Assembly (NCBI GenBank): GCA_034008185.1
Contig: CM067086.1
Location: forward strand, 18,017,507-18,081,506
Direction: 5' to 3'
DNA from: Gorsachius magnificus
Taxonomy: Eukaryota > Chordata > Aves > Pelecaniformes > Ardeidae
DNA length: 64,000 nt
A model generated the notes under the pieces. The model saw only the letters and a list, made by a program, of their open reading frames with translations, did no database searches and was not told where the DNA came from. Positions 50,385 through 62,378 of this stretch are shown in pieces. The position numbers were made by a program, and so were the translations under genes. Position 1 is the first letter of the stretch. Each line of letters starts with the position of its first letter.

Positions 50385-50600
50385 AGCCGCCGGTCATCCC
50401 TACCCTGCCCCGCGGCGCGGGAGCTGCGCGGGGGCGGCGCGCCCCGGGCGCGGAGCCGGCAGGGGGGGCTGGCAGCCCGCGGTGCGCTCCGCCGGCAGCG
50501 CCAAGCGTCCGGCCGGAACAAAGCGCCCCGCACCGCCGCAGGCGGTGAATTTCGGGGCGGGCAGAACTTAGGTTAGCCCCGACTCGGCGAGCGTTCGGCT
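50385..50600. promoter_or_regulatory. Orphan CpG island
   Basis: About 215 bp with very dense CpG (runs such as CCCGCGGCGCGGGAGCTGCG and GGCGGCGCGCCCCGGGCGCG) in an AT-rich intergenic region, starting about 300 bp from LTR copy D and preceded on the plus strand by a T-rich tract (50335-50380). No coding exon was recognised on either strand; a GTAAGG donor-like site lies downstream on the plus strand near 50639. It could be a promoter of an unannotated non-coding RNA, a distal alternative ANO5 promoter, or an orphan regulatory island. Confidence 0.55.
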
Positions 50601-53600
50601 GAAGGTCGCTTTCAAGATTAATTGCTAATGCAGTGCACGTAAGGCTCACGCTTTGCAGGGTAAAACTAAACACTCCCTTTTGTTTTAAAATATTTTGAAG
50701 GCCTGAGGTGGCTCGAGGATGATGAATACTTCTAATTCCAATAGAACCCCTCTAATCTTGCCATATTTCTCAGACTGAGAGCGGAAATGGTTAGAAAGAG
50801 TGAACACTGACCATCACATACAGAGCGGGTTCTGTTTCTAGAAGAAGCCATGAAAAATGTCAGAGCTGCATGCAGTGCTGTTTGGTGGGCTTGTTTACTT
50901 AAATTCACACCAGAAGATGACAGAGCCTCGGTCGTGAAGTGAGACTGCCTTCTGCTCCGTGTCACTTAAAAAAAAATACACAGAAAACCAAGATGGTCTC
51001 TGCTGCAGAGAGCTCACAGGTATCTGTGTGCCCAGTGGGTGATGTCCCTGGGTAATGACCAGCGATTCGAGAGAAGGGTGTTGCAGGTACTGTCCTGGGT
51101 GCTTTGCGATTCGGTTTGTCTATAGGTGGCACTGGCAATGTATTGCCTTTGCACAAGACTACTCTGAGGTGCCAAGTTGTAGTTTGCCTACAAGAGATGT
51201 ACATCGTTCAGGATGTACAAGTTCTTTTCCTGTTTTATGGGTGTTTTTCTTGATGGGGGTCACAAGGCTTGAAACTTTAAACTTCTGTTTAAGTAAACAT
51301 AAAAATAAGTAAAACATATTAAGACTTCCTTTTCAAATGCTTTATGACCATCTCTAGGAACACAGTGCTGGAGGAAAATCCTCCAACCAACATCATTGGT
51401 TCCAGCTATCTGCTATTGCTAGCAGGTTTGTTTTATCATCTGTTTTACAAAGTAGTACTGATTGCTGCGTGCTGGCAGTTATCTTTTTTTACAGGTGTAG
51501 CAAAAGCAGAAAGAGCAAAAAATAATTTCTAGAGCCCTATTCTTAGCAAGAAAGTTCCACATATAGCAAAGGAGAGTGTTGGGTTTCTGCTCAATTTTTT
51601 CCTATGCTGTTACCATTGAATGAAATCAACATTGCTTGGGATTGCTTTTCATGACAGGCTTTGTAGTGCCATGCTCTGTCTTTTGCACACAGGCTACTCA
51701 CGGAAATGTCACCGATAATAAAATATCAGCAACACCTCGTGAGGAAAAATGTACTAATTTTCTGGTAGCATGACAGAAGGCTTCCTATTTGTCTCCTTAC
51801 CATGAAATCATCGTTTTGAGATCATCATCAATTTATGTTCCCCCAACCTCCAGCCTTTCATGAGAGACAGAAAAATTTTGCTGTGTACTTTCACCAGGTG
51901 ATTTTCTGCAATTGAATAATTTCAAGTGACCCCTGTATCTCCTAATGTAGACCTCGACAAAGAATCAGGGTCAGTTGTCCTTCTGCCATTGTAGAGGCTG
52001 GATACACATAAGGGGGGAAAAACAAAGGACAAGGACAAATACTTATGTTTAGTTGGGAGAATCTTACATCTGTGCACAGACTCTTGTCCATACTTCATTA
52101 TTTTTTTAGGCAATTATTTGCCCTCCATTTTAATCTTGTCTGAGCATTTCCCAGATGTCAAAATATCTTCAAGCTTGTAATGCGCATAGTTTTCTTTTGC
52201 TTTTGGTTCTGCAGCAAAGTTTTCTCAAAGTTTTGCTGGTTCATTTTTGAGAAATCCTACTGTGCATTTCAAAGAGGTGTTTCCAGTCTTCCTCAGGCTG
52301 TTTCATCAGCAGCTTGAAATATAGCAACGGCAAAGATTACAGGCTCTGATCAGACAAAGCAAGCTGTAATGTCAGAAAGGGCACAAGCATCGCTAAATTC
52401 CAATACTACAGCAGCTCATTGATTTAAAATACACTATTGACAACCATTTTTTTCACACTTGCTCTCAGGAGTATTCTTCAATAACATTTATTTGCAAGTT
52501 TAAGATCCCTTACTGTGTATTTTTATGACTGAGTACCTCACTGCTTTGAGTGATCCTGTTGAGTTTGCAAACATTGTGTCCTGAGTTTCTATCTTCCAAA
52601 TTCAGGTAGGAATACTGCTGTTACTTTATCACAATGTATATGTTATATGAAATTGGAAAAAGTTATCATCAACAGGCTAGATGAGTGCAGTTCTTTTAGA
52701 CAAGGCATCTGATAACATCTGGAAACAAAATGTGAGTTCACAGAACCAGATTGGTTTCTGTGAGTTGATATATTATTGTCTCAAGTAGATCCTTAGTGAT
52801 CTGCCAGATCCTGTTGGGCTTTAGGGGATTTTTTTTTTCAGAACAATATGTTGTTAGAGGCTTGTCACAGATGGAAATGCCTGAGTCTCTGAAATGGCCC
52901 TTTCAATTTACAGACTTTAGAGGCAAAGGACCATTAATATAATTAGGCCCCTATTGTGCAAAGCACTGTACAAAAATGAAGAAAAAGGAAAATCTGTGCT
53001 CAAATAAGTAATCATCTGCTCCAAAACTCAGCAGATTGCCGAATGTTAGAAAATGTCTGGGGATTTTTAAAAAAATATTTAGCTGATGAAAAAGCCTCTT
53101 GAGAAATTAAGGCACTGAAGACATTTCTGGATGCAAGGAAAAAGCAAAATTGAAAGGCAAGTCCCCAACAGGCAGCTCTGCGTTGAGGCTGAGGAAGCAG
53201 CGAGTTGGAGCATTTATCACATGGCGTGGCAAGGGAAGGAAATATGGGCTTGGGTGCACTGCCTCCCTTGCAGTCCCCTTACCTGGCAGAGGAGAGTGAG
53301 GCTTCCGCACTAAGATTTTGGCAGACTACCTAGAATGGGTCTCTGGGAAGAAACTAAAATTGCCTTTCTTTTTCCCAGCTAGCGAGAGGTGCAAACACAT
53401 GTATTGCCACCTTCCTCCTTTTCTGGCAATCCCCTCCTGTGGAAATAACTATTTAAAATATTTGCCCCCATTCTAAATATAAACATTTTCATAATAAGCA
53501 TTTGTGTTTTCTGGTTTGGTTTTGATGCTCTTTGAGAAGTCTGCTACAAACTGCCCAGAGCAATGGAAGAGATCTTGCTCAAATTGCAAGACAGAAAAAA

Positions 53601-56371
53601 GTTACCCTTAACCAATTCCAGGGTGAAATAATTTCAGATTCAGACATAAAAATAGAGTCTAGAAAGTGTACATAGTCTCTTTATTTGCTTGAATAGCAGT
53701 AGAAAAATAGTTGCCATTTGCAATAATTCTGTTCCTTAAAAGATAAAAAGCTTAATTCACATTGGTTATGTGCACGAGAATTGGGGAATTATGGTGTTGA
53801 GTCACTTATATTTTCAGAAGAGTTAAGCTTGTCAGTGCCTACCTCACGTTCAAAAAGGGAATTTAGGTTCCTAAGTCATCAATGTGCTTATTAAAATTTT
53901 ACTATAAATGGCTTTTCCAAGCGCTTGGTGGCTTTGGAGTGTGAGCATCTCTATGTTACATCCATATTTCTGAGTATCCTAGAAAAAAATAAAGATGTCG
54001 TTTAAGTGGACCACCTGCCTGTCCTTTCCTCCAGGAAGTTCAGCTGAATTTTTGATTAGATTAGATTTGATTTTAGCCTTTAAAAAACTTGCAGCATAAT
54101 CTGCTAAGTATTACTCGGAAGCATTTTTTACAATCAAACCTTAACTGCTTGCCAAGGTATTTTCTAATGTAGATTTATGGCTGTCCTGAAATCTAATCTA
54201 GAAATATTCTGGACAAATACATACTTTGTACTTCTAAAAAAGTATGCCCTATTAATAAGACAAAGGCTTTTCAGTCTGTCCAAAGTCAGAAAGAGGAGAC
54301 AGTAAGTCATGTTTTTAGATGTGGGATCAGTTTGTCACTACTCTTCCCCGTTATACTGAACTGGGAGAATCACTTGGTTCTGACAGTCTGCACTTAGAGA
54401 TTACAATTTGCTTCTTGTCTCAGGTGGTGGTGATTTACATGGCAAAAAAAAAAGTATTGTTTTTATTATGTTTTGTTCTGTAGAATAACCTGACCGGTGC
54501 CCTTCTTCAGGCAACACAGACCTGAGACATTGAGGGTAGATTCTGAAGGGGATTTCTGTTGCTGCAGTACTAACCTACATTCCTCATTTTTCATACCCAG
54601 GGGGCTAGACAGGTTCACATGCCAGAGATACAGTTTATAAATTCTGTCACCCAATCCTTGGATCTAATATTTACCTAAAAATGGATTTATAAAAGTCAGC
54701 ATGCAGAAATGGCAAAAAAAGCGAGGTGATGGGGAAAGGCTAGCAGAGGGGATGGCCCAGATGTCAGTGCCTTTGGGGAGCTCCCTGTCTCTCATGGCTC
54801 TCCGCAGCTTCTCTCTACTTTTAAGGAACAAATACTGATTTCCACAAGGACTTTAATTCATTTTGCTTTTATCCCATATGGATTCCAAGAATCTATCTTG
54901 AACTAAAGAAAAATATTTTTAATTTTTCTATGCAAAGAAGAAGAGCTTCACAAGGAGAGAATGAGAACCACTTGTCTTACTTGTTTCCAGTGGGGTACTA
55001 TCCTGATGGTAGGATTGATAGGTCCAAATTTTATAATGTGATGAGGCTTTTTGACCTGGATTTTCCGGTACCTAAATAAATATTCTACTGACTTTATGGT
55101 GAGTTCGTCTCCTCTCTTTCACTGGGTTGAACATGCTCAGAACGTATCATTTAGGTCCTGTTGGTGAGAAAGGAAGGGAAATGTCTGTGTTATAAATCAC
55201 AGTGGTTTTTAAGTGTGAAGTGTCCACAAGCTTGTACTGGAATATGGAGACAGGAAAATAGAAAGGAATTCCAACCTCAGGATGGTCAGAAGAGCCCTTA
55301 TCCACCATTCATTGATGAAGTCTAAATGAAACTCAATAGGCATCACATATATTTCTGGTTGGGTATTGCAGTGATAGAAGATGAAACAAAACATCAAGGC
55401 AAGAAATCTTCAATTATTTCAGACACCAAGAAAATAACAGATTTTTTTTTTCAGAAGCATCTTGCTAACTGCTGCTTGAAGCCTTGCTATTGCTAAAATT
55501 ACTGAAACCTGATACTTTATTTAGTCAGTGAAATGACAGTTAAGTAATTTGTTCCTTCTTACTGTGATTGTTTTTACTCCCTGGTAGTTCATATTGTTAG
55601 TTTGGTGTTATTTAAGAGTGGACTGTACCTGAGTTACAGCAGTTAAGGAGTTGGCTCGGAAACTTCAGTGGAATTTACACATCTTAATCCATTAAGTATA
55701 ACTTAAGTTCCATGCCATTAACAGAAGGGGGAGAAACCACACTGCACACCTGAGAATGTTTCTTCCTTCCTTATGTACTTAGTACCAGATTTCAGTGGGT
55801 GTGTTCTCATTTTTTTGTACATAAAATGGAAAATCTGGATCAGATTGGTACCCTACCATCATGTTTTGGGGATTTGAGATCCAGAATCAAATTTGAGTGC
55901 TGACCTTTTTAAATAATGCCCTCTGTAATTTTGCATTAAATTCATTGAAGAGAAAGGACTATCCATTGGATACTGCTCTATATTGCTGCAGTGGATATGT
56001 TTTCGGTGCTGTCTGTGGTGATTCCTGTGAAATGCTATTAACAGCAAGAGATTACTCTGTAAAGTTTATGATGGTAGTCTTGCTGATACAAGCAGATACT
56101 TTCTATTACATTAATGTTCCATTTAAATAACAGATTGCCAGCCACAAACTTTATATATCTTATTCCCCATACAGGCAGTATATAGGTCTCTGAGTATGGT
56201 TTTGCAGATTCATTTAGCACCTAATGCACTTTTAATGAAAGATTTTTTTCAGCATCTCTTTGTAAGGCTTGTGATGCAATGAATTTTGATAGTGCTTCAT
56301 AGAAGAGGTATTTATAATTTTCAAAGTAGTTAGGGAAGTCAGATGTTAGGTTTACTGAAGCATACTACACT

Positions 56372-56400
56372 GGGGGGTGGGGGGGGTGGGGGGGAGGAAG
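56372..56400 (+). repeat. G-rich tract, potential G-quadruplex
   Basis: Three long G runs (6, 8 and 7) separated by single T residues, followed by AGGAAGG. It fits the pattern of stacked guanine runs with one-base loops. No gene context. Confidence 0.7.
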
Positions 56401-59400
56401 GAAAAATGAAAGTGAATTAGGTCAGGAAACCTCACATATAACCCAGTACAGCCTCATGACATTTCACCCTGCTCTTTCTGCTGAAATGTATGAGCTAAGC
56501 TGATGAGCTGTTTCTGCTGGAGAGCACAGATGCAGAACTAGTCAAATACCCCTCCAGCCACGCATCTCGTCAAAACCTATTTGACAAAATACCTAAAGAA
56601 GGCCACTGGTTTTTCACAATTCCAGAAGAATGGAAGTAAGCGTGGGGAGAAATCAGTGCTCCCACACACTGATGTTGAGCAGGATGCAAAAAATATTTGT
56701 GTGACTGCCTGTGTTTGGCTAACCAGCGTGAAGTCCTACTGCTTATGTTACAAATCCATGCTTCATATCTGGTTTAGGAAACATAACAAGGTGGTGGTCA
56801 TGGGGAAATTTGTCTGAGCAGAGCAGTCAAGAAGAAGGGAGGCAATGTGAAGGATTTGCATCTGACTTTGGGAATCCAAACCCAAACAGACAGACAGCTG
56901 TTAAACAGAAAGTTAATGGCTTGCTCTTCAAATGCAGGCTGTAGTTAGGGTGGTTTGGAATGTTAGACCAGGCTGTGAGCCAAAATAAGTTTAACTGGAA
57001 AAACTGGTGGTAGTGGTTCTCTAGCATTTTATTAAAAAACTCTTCAAAGATACGGTTTTAAGATAATGAGTGTATTAGATCACATTTGTTGGTAGCAGAT
57101 GGAAAGCAGCCTGTTTCTCAATCGGTTTAACTTGTGTGCTGGTGAAGTAGGAGAATGAAGTACAGGAGTGAAATATTGTTTAGGAACATATGAGTTGAAA
57201 TGGTCTCAGTATTATCAAACTACCAGAACTCAAATTCGAAAGAACCGACAAATATTAATGGGATACAATATTTAAATGATTATAAATCATTATGTTTCAG
57301 GGCATATTCACCCTGAACTTAAGCCAGAATTTTCTTATTGAGCCTGCTATTCAGAATTTTTAGTTAGAATTTGCTGTACCTTTTCCATCCTATTCTGTGT
57401 CAGGTAACTCATATTGACCACCACCAAGGACAGGGCATAAAACTACATGAACTGTTGGTTTGGTTCAGTAAATAATACTTTTTCCCTCTCTGGCAGCAAA
57501 TGCTTCCAGAGTGTATGAAGTGAAATGGCAAAAAAGACAAGTGAAAAAAAATCTAGCCAAAAATATGTAGCAAATAGCAGTTCTTCGTTTTCTGTGAGAA
57601 AAATTTATCATGGAAAATTCTCGTGTCTCTTTTTGTAGACCATGAGACAGCAGGTAGGCTTCATTAAGATGAAATGTTTAATAGCTTCTTCCTCTATTAA
57701 GATCCTTCATAACCATCTACAGTAGGTGACAGTGCCTAATGACTATTGTTCCCAGTGGAATTTTGAACCAAGAATTTACTTAACATATTAACTAGTGAAC
57801 CCGCACTCCAGATTATACTTCCTTTGCTGGACCGCACTTATTTAATAAGAAAACTAAAAAGTTGTACTGCTCATGACCTTTTTATTATGTATTTTCCCTT
57901 TTTTCTGTTCTTTCTTTTTTTGTGAGCTGAAATATGCCATGAACTCATGCTTTTCCTTCTGTGTGTCACGATCTGGACGCTGGTCCTGTGACTGCTGTTG
58001 GCTTTCAGAGAGTAGCTGGAACTGGTTACACTTAGTATGTTTCTTTTCCCTCTTCTTCCAGAACTCAGATTTACTCAGCCTTGTCCAGATAACAAGCTAA
58101 AGTAACAGTGAATTAATAACTTGGGTTTGACGGGCTTTGCATTCCAGATGCAGTAATTAGATAATCCTGTGATTAAATCTCTGAAGGGATTCCACCTAGT
58201 TAAATGCCTTACGAACTGGAAAGACTGGACAAAATGCAGTAGGAGATGTTATTTTCCTTTAGAAGGAAGATAGTCTCACCCTACCGTTCCCCTTATATGT
58301 AGTAGCCTGTAATTGTAAAAGAATTATGTTCACCTTTCTTCCCTGTCTTACAGAGTTGAGACTCACGTGCCCCATCTTCTTGCCTGGTTTAGGTGCCTGT
58401 GGTTAATGGGGTATATATGTGGGCAGTGCTCTTCAGCCATCCTGTTGAATCTGGATTGTTGTATAAAAATAAAAAGATGCACTGGGCCAGTAAGATAATA
58501 GGAGTACGAACATAGCTTCATGGGTAGGGCACTACATGATAGATGGATAGCTTGAGTTCTGCTCCAAGGATTCATATTTTATTCAATGCTGTTTCATCAT
58601 CTCCCCTTTCAACTGAGTTTTAAAAGGAAAAGAATAGTCCCTGCTTAGCTATTTCAAAGACAGGTCACAGACCCCTTCTTTCAGGAAAGGGCTAAAAGCT
58701 GTGGATCTGCGGTAGATAAAAGCGTTTTCCTGCAAAATGTGAAGCACAGAGTAGTAGGTCAGGGTCACATTTCAAACGCATCCCTGTGCTTAGTGTTTCC
58801 TAAAACAGCTGCTTTCAAAAAGCACCTCCTCCCCCGCCTTCCCCCACGGCACAGAATAAGTTCGTGAAATACATTTCTCAGGAGCATGAGGAGGCCCAAG
58901 GAAAGATCACTGAATCTACCTTTCCCTTTTTCCTCTGTCTTTCTCCCTGGTAACCGTGAGAAAAGAGTACACTAGGTACTGCAGGCTAATCATTCTGGAA
59001 GAAGGCAGCACAAGGGCGACCCAAGGCTCCAGCATGCCCTATCCTTGTGGCAGCAGCTGGGTGAGGATGATCAGTCGCTCCTGCCCCTCTCCAGACAGCC
59101 TGGCTGTGCACTGGCTGCACCACCACCACTGCCAGATCTCTGCTTGCCGGCTGAGGTAAGGTAGAAATGAAGCTGGACTGTGAGAAAACTGTTGTCACAA
59201 GAAAAAGGCAATTTTCCAAGGAATCTCTTTGTGAATGGAGACACAAGGCTGAAGTTAGTGGTGGGAGGCCGTACAAGTCCTCTTTAGAGCAAGATTGGCA
59301 GGAGTTTAGCTCTCTTCATCTCCACGTAAGCAATAAGAGTGCCAGATGAGTGCTGGTGTGCGAGACCTCTTTTGCTGGAGCTTGGGCACGCATGAATTTT

Positions 59401-59915
59401 TATGCAGGATAGAAATAGACAGTCTGGATGGTTATGCTAGAGGAGGGCTGGTGAAATGGAAGCTGAGGTGAATAGCTAGAGCAAGCTGCAGAAGGGAAGT
59501 GTGTGAATTGTGAGAACAGACACAGAAAACCAGAAGCTGGAGCCAAGAAGGACTTAATTACCTTTAGAATGACCATAATGGTAGCGTCTAGCTTTAGTAC
59601 CACATAGGCATTTTAAGCATCTTTGGATGCCCATTTTGAGGTACTTCATCTTCCTTGTGCACTGCTTGTGGAGCAGTGGCACCTCGGCAGGTATCTGTAG
59701 ACCATTCAGAGAGCTGGACACTTGGAAGTGCAAGTTTGACTGTGGAATGCCTGACTTGCAGGTGCTTACTCTCCTTGTTAGCCTTGGCTTTAATACCATG
59801 GAAGAGGAGAAAAAAGATAAAGGTAAAAGAAGAAAACAGCACTACTTCAGTAGCACACATTTTCATTGTCTGTGTGCTATCTAGTGTTGGTTGCTGTTCA
59901 ACTACTGGTTACTTT

Positions 59916-59977
59916 CTTCAGGTTTTTGTTTTCCCTAAAACTCTTCAGGTATTTGTTTTCCCTAAAACTCTTCAGGT
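59916..59977. repeat. 27-bp tandem duplication
   Basis: Two 27-bp units beginning CTTCAGGT and containing TTGTTTTCCCTAAAACT, differing by one base, plus a partial third (CTTCAGGT). Confidence 0.92.
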
Positions 59978-62320
59978 GCTGCCCAGTGCTCATCCTCCAG
60001 CCTTACAAAACTCAGTCATGGTACCCTGTACTTGTGATGGAGAGCAATCTTTTTCTACATTTTTTCCAAACCAGTCCTCCCCAAATTAGATATTCTGCCA
60101 GTTACCAGAGAGGATAAGGCAGATGCATCACCTTCAACTTGATAGTTGACATGCATCTTGTAAGTAAGCAAAAAATATCCATTTAATTGACTTTATTGGT
60201 GCGTTGGGGGCTCTGGCTGCACTGCAAATCAGTGTGAGCAGTGTGAGAAAATGAGTGGTAATAGTTCAGCTGACACTAACGTGTGACTGTTTAGGTCATC
60301 AGGATATTCAAATGAAAACTGGGTGACTTGAAGTGTGTTAAATAAGAAAAGGTTATTTCATTGAGCAAATTCTAACTTCACTCTGCTCTGAGTTAGACTT
60401 CAAATAGCTACGGTAGGAAAAAGTGCACGGTAACAGACAGTGAAGGGCAAAACTGCAGAGATCTTCCAATTTACTTGGTATCCGAAAATATTTGCATTAT
60501 CACATGAAACAATGCAAGAGGATGTGATGGCCTTGCAATGTTTTTGTGATACTACCAAAGAAATTTTCTCATAAATTTTCTTCTTCTCTATGAAGGTCCT
60601 CTGACAGAAGTGTAAATATATACATTCAAATATTGATATAGATACAAGCATAGTGATAATGAAAGAAGCTGTCAGGACTATGCTGTTTTTGAAAGGTGGT
60701 AGAACTGTAGAAAGACATTTTGGTGATGACAATCGAATCCTGTCTGTCTTTTTGCATAGTGCTGGAGTACAGTCTGAAGCGATATAATTTTTCTAGTTGT
60801 ATCATTAGAGAAAGGTGTTGGAACATGCTGCATCTGTTTGTGTGAGCTGTGCTTGTTTTTCAGTTTTGCTCCCTTGTAGGCTCTTCCTCTTATATCGGAG
60901 GTCGGGAAAGAGGAAGGGCAGTGGGAAGGGAAGCTAGACATTTCTAACTTCTTTGTATCAGTGCATGGTAAAAGAAATGTACAACATATAGAAACTTTTT
61001 TTGTCTGAATGTATGTATTTGTAAAGATTTGAAGGATGTTTGAGTATCTGTATCCCAGTTTCCATTCAAACATAATGTGTTTCAAACTTGGCTTGATGAA
61101 GATAGCTTCATGGGGGTAAATAAAAATACATGAAATAAAATCATGCAAAATACATGGTACTAATAGTGTGTGGATAATGACCTGAATGAGAGAACATCAG
61201 CTCTGAAATCTGCTGTGCCTGGTTCATGATTTTTTTGTGTCAGGCTTTTTACCTTTTGGGCCAGCTTTCCCTTTTAGGGTGCTGTATTTCAAATACTCAA
61301 TAAAGTATCACGCCGTGAATCTGGTTCAGTTTTAGTTTTGCATTTTTATTCACTTGCTTTCCTTCTATCTATTTATAATTTCTTTTTTATCAGAAAAGCA
61401 AATCCTTGACCTCTTTTCTTACTGTAATTACTAACCATTTTTGATACTAAAATTGTAAAAGGGGGGGGTGTGTGCAGATTTTATACTTCATGAATATTTG
61501 GCCTGAAACCCAGATAACAATGGCAAGATCAAAATCCAGTTTTAACCTATTTCCAATATATTTTCAGCATGTCCTTGATCCTGTCATCTGATATTGCAGT
61601 TGTCTCCAATGAGCAGAAGCATGTCATGGTTTAAATAATATATTGCCTGATCCTCTGCTTCATTTCTTTTCTGTACACGGACAAGGCCTCTGAACCACTT
61701 AATTCTAGTTCAGGCTTTCAAAGGCATTATAGGACTTGTAGTACTATTGTACCTCAGGTAACGTAGTCTTATCTGACTCATGGAACTGAGAGAGGAAAAG
61801 ATCCCTTAGGTCATCTGGGTTTTCTCACAGTGAATACAGTATTGTCATCTCATTTTGAAAAGGATTTTTCTTTCAGGTACTACAATTGCCAAACAAAAAT
61901 GCCTCTAAGCCTTCCTTTCTGAGATTATTCTGTAAGTTCATGCAATTTACAATCAGGATTTTTTCTCAGATCAGGGCTCAATTTTTTTTTTGTTTATCAT
62001 TTCAACAAGATACCTTTATTATGCCAAGTTTTACTTTTTCTTTTGAGTAAATGTAAATCCACCCATATATTAGCAGTGATTTCTCCATTCGTCCTTCCCT
62101 TACTCTTTTCCAAAATCTGATGAAATGGTAACATTTTGAGGTATCATCTCCTGAATTTTGGTCAGCCCCAGTGCAGATTTCATCCTGATAACTCCCTTGG
62201 CCCCTCTTAGGACTTGCTGCTCAGTTCAAGCCAGACAGACGCTTGTTTTGCACAGTTGTATTTTATACTTTTGAAGCTGAGTCCAACCCAAGTCTTAATT
62301 AGCAATGACATATTCCCTGA

Positions 62321-62378
62321 ACTCTTGATTGGTAAGCAGAAGATAAACAACTCTTGGTTGGTAAGCAGAAGATAAACA
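62321..62378. repeat. 29-bp tandem duplication
   Basis: Two 29-bp units beginning ACTCTTG and containing TTGGTAAGCAGAAGATAAAC, differing by one base. Confidence 0.92.

Noticed and set aside
58890..59157. Possible plus-strand exon ending in GAG|GTAAGG
   Set aside because: One good donor-like site and a pyrimidine tract upstream, but no partner exon, no conserved peptide and no way to test transcription here.
59655..60089. 144-codon plus-strand open frame with an internal repeated peptide
   Set aside because: The peptide repeat is only the translation of a 27-bp DNA tandem duplication; no homology.
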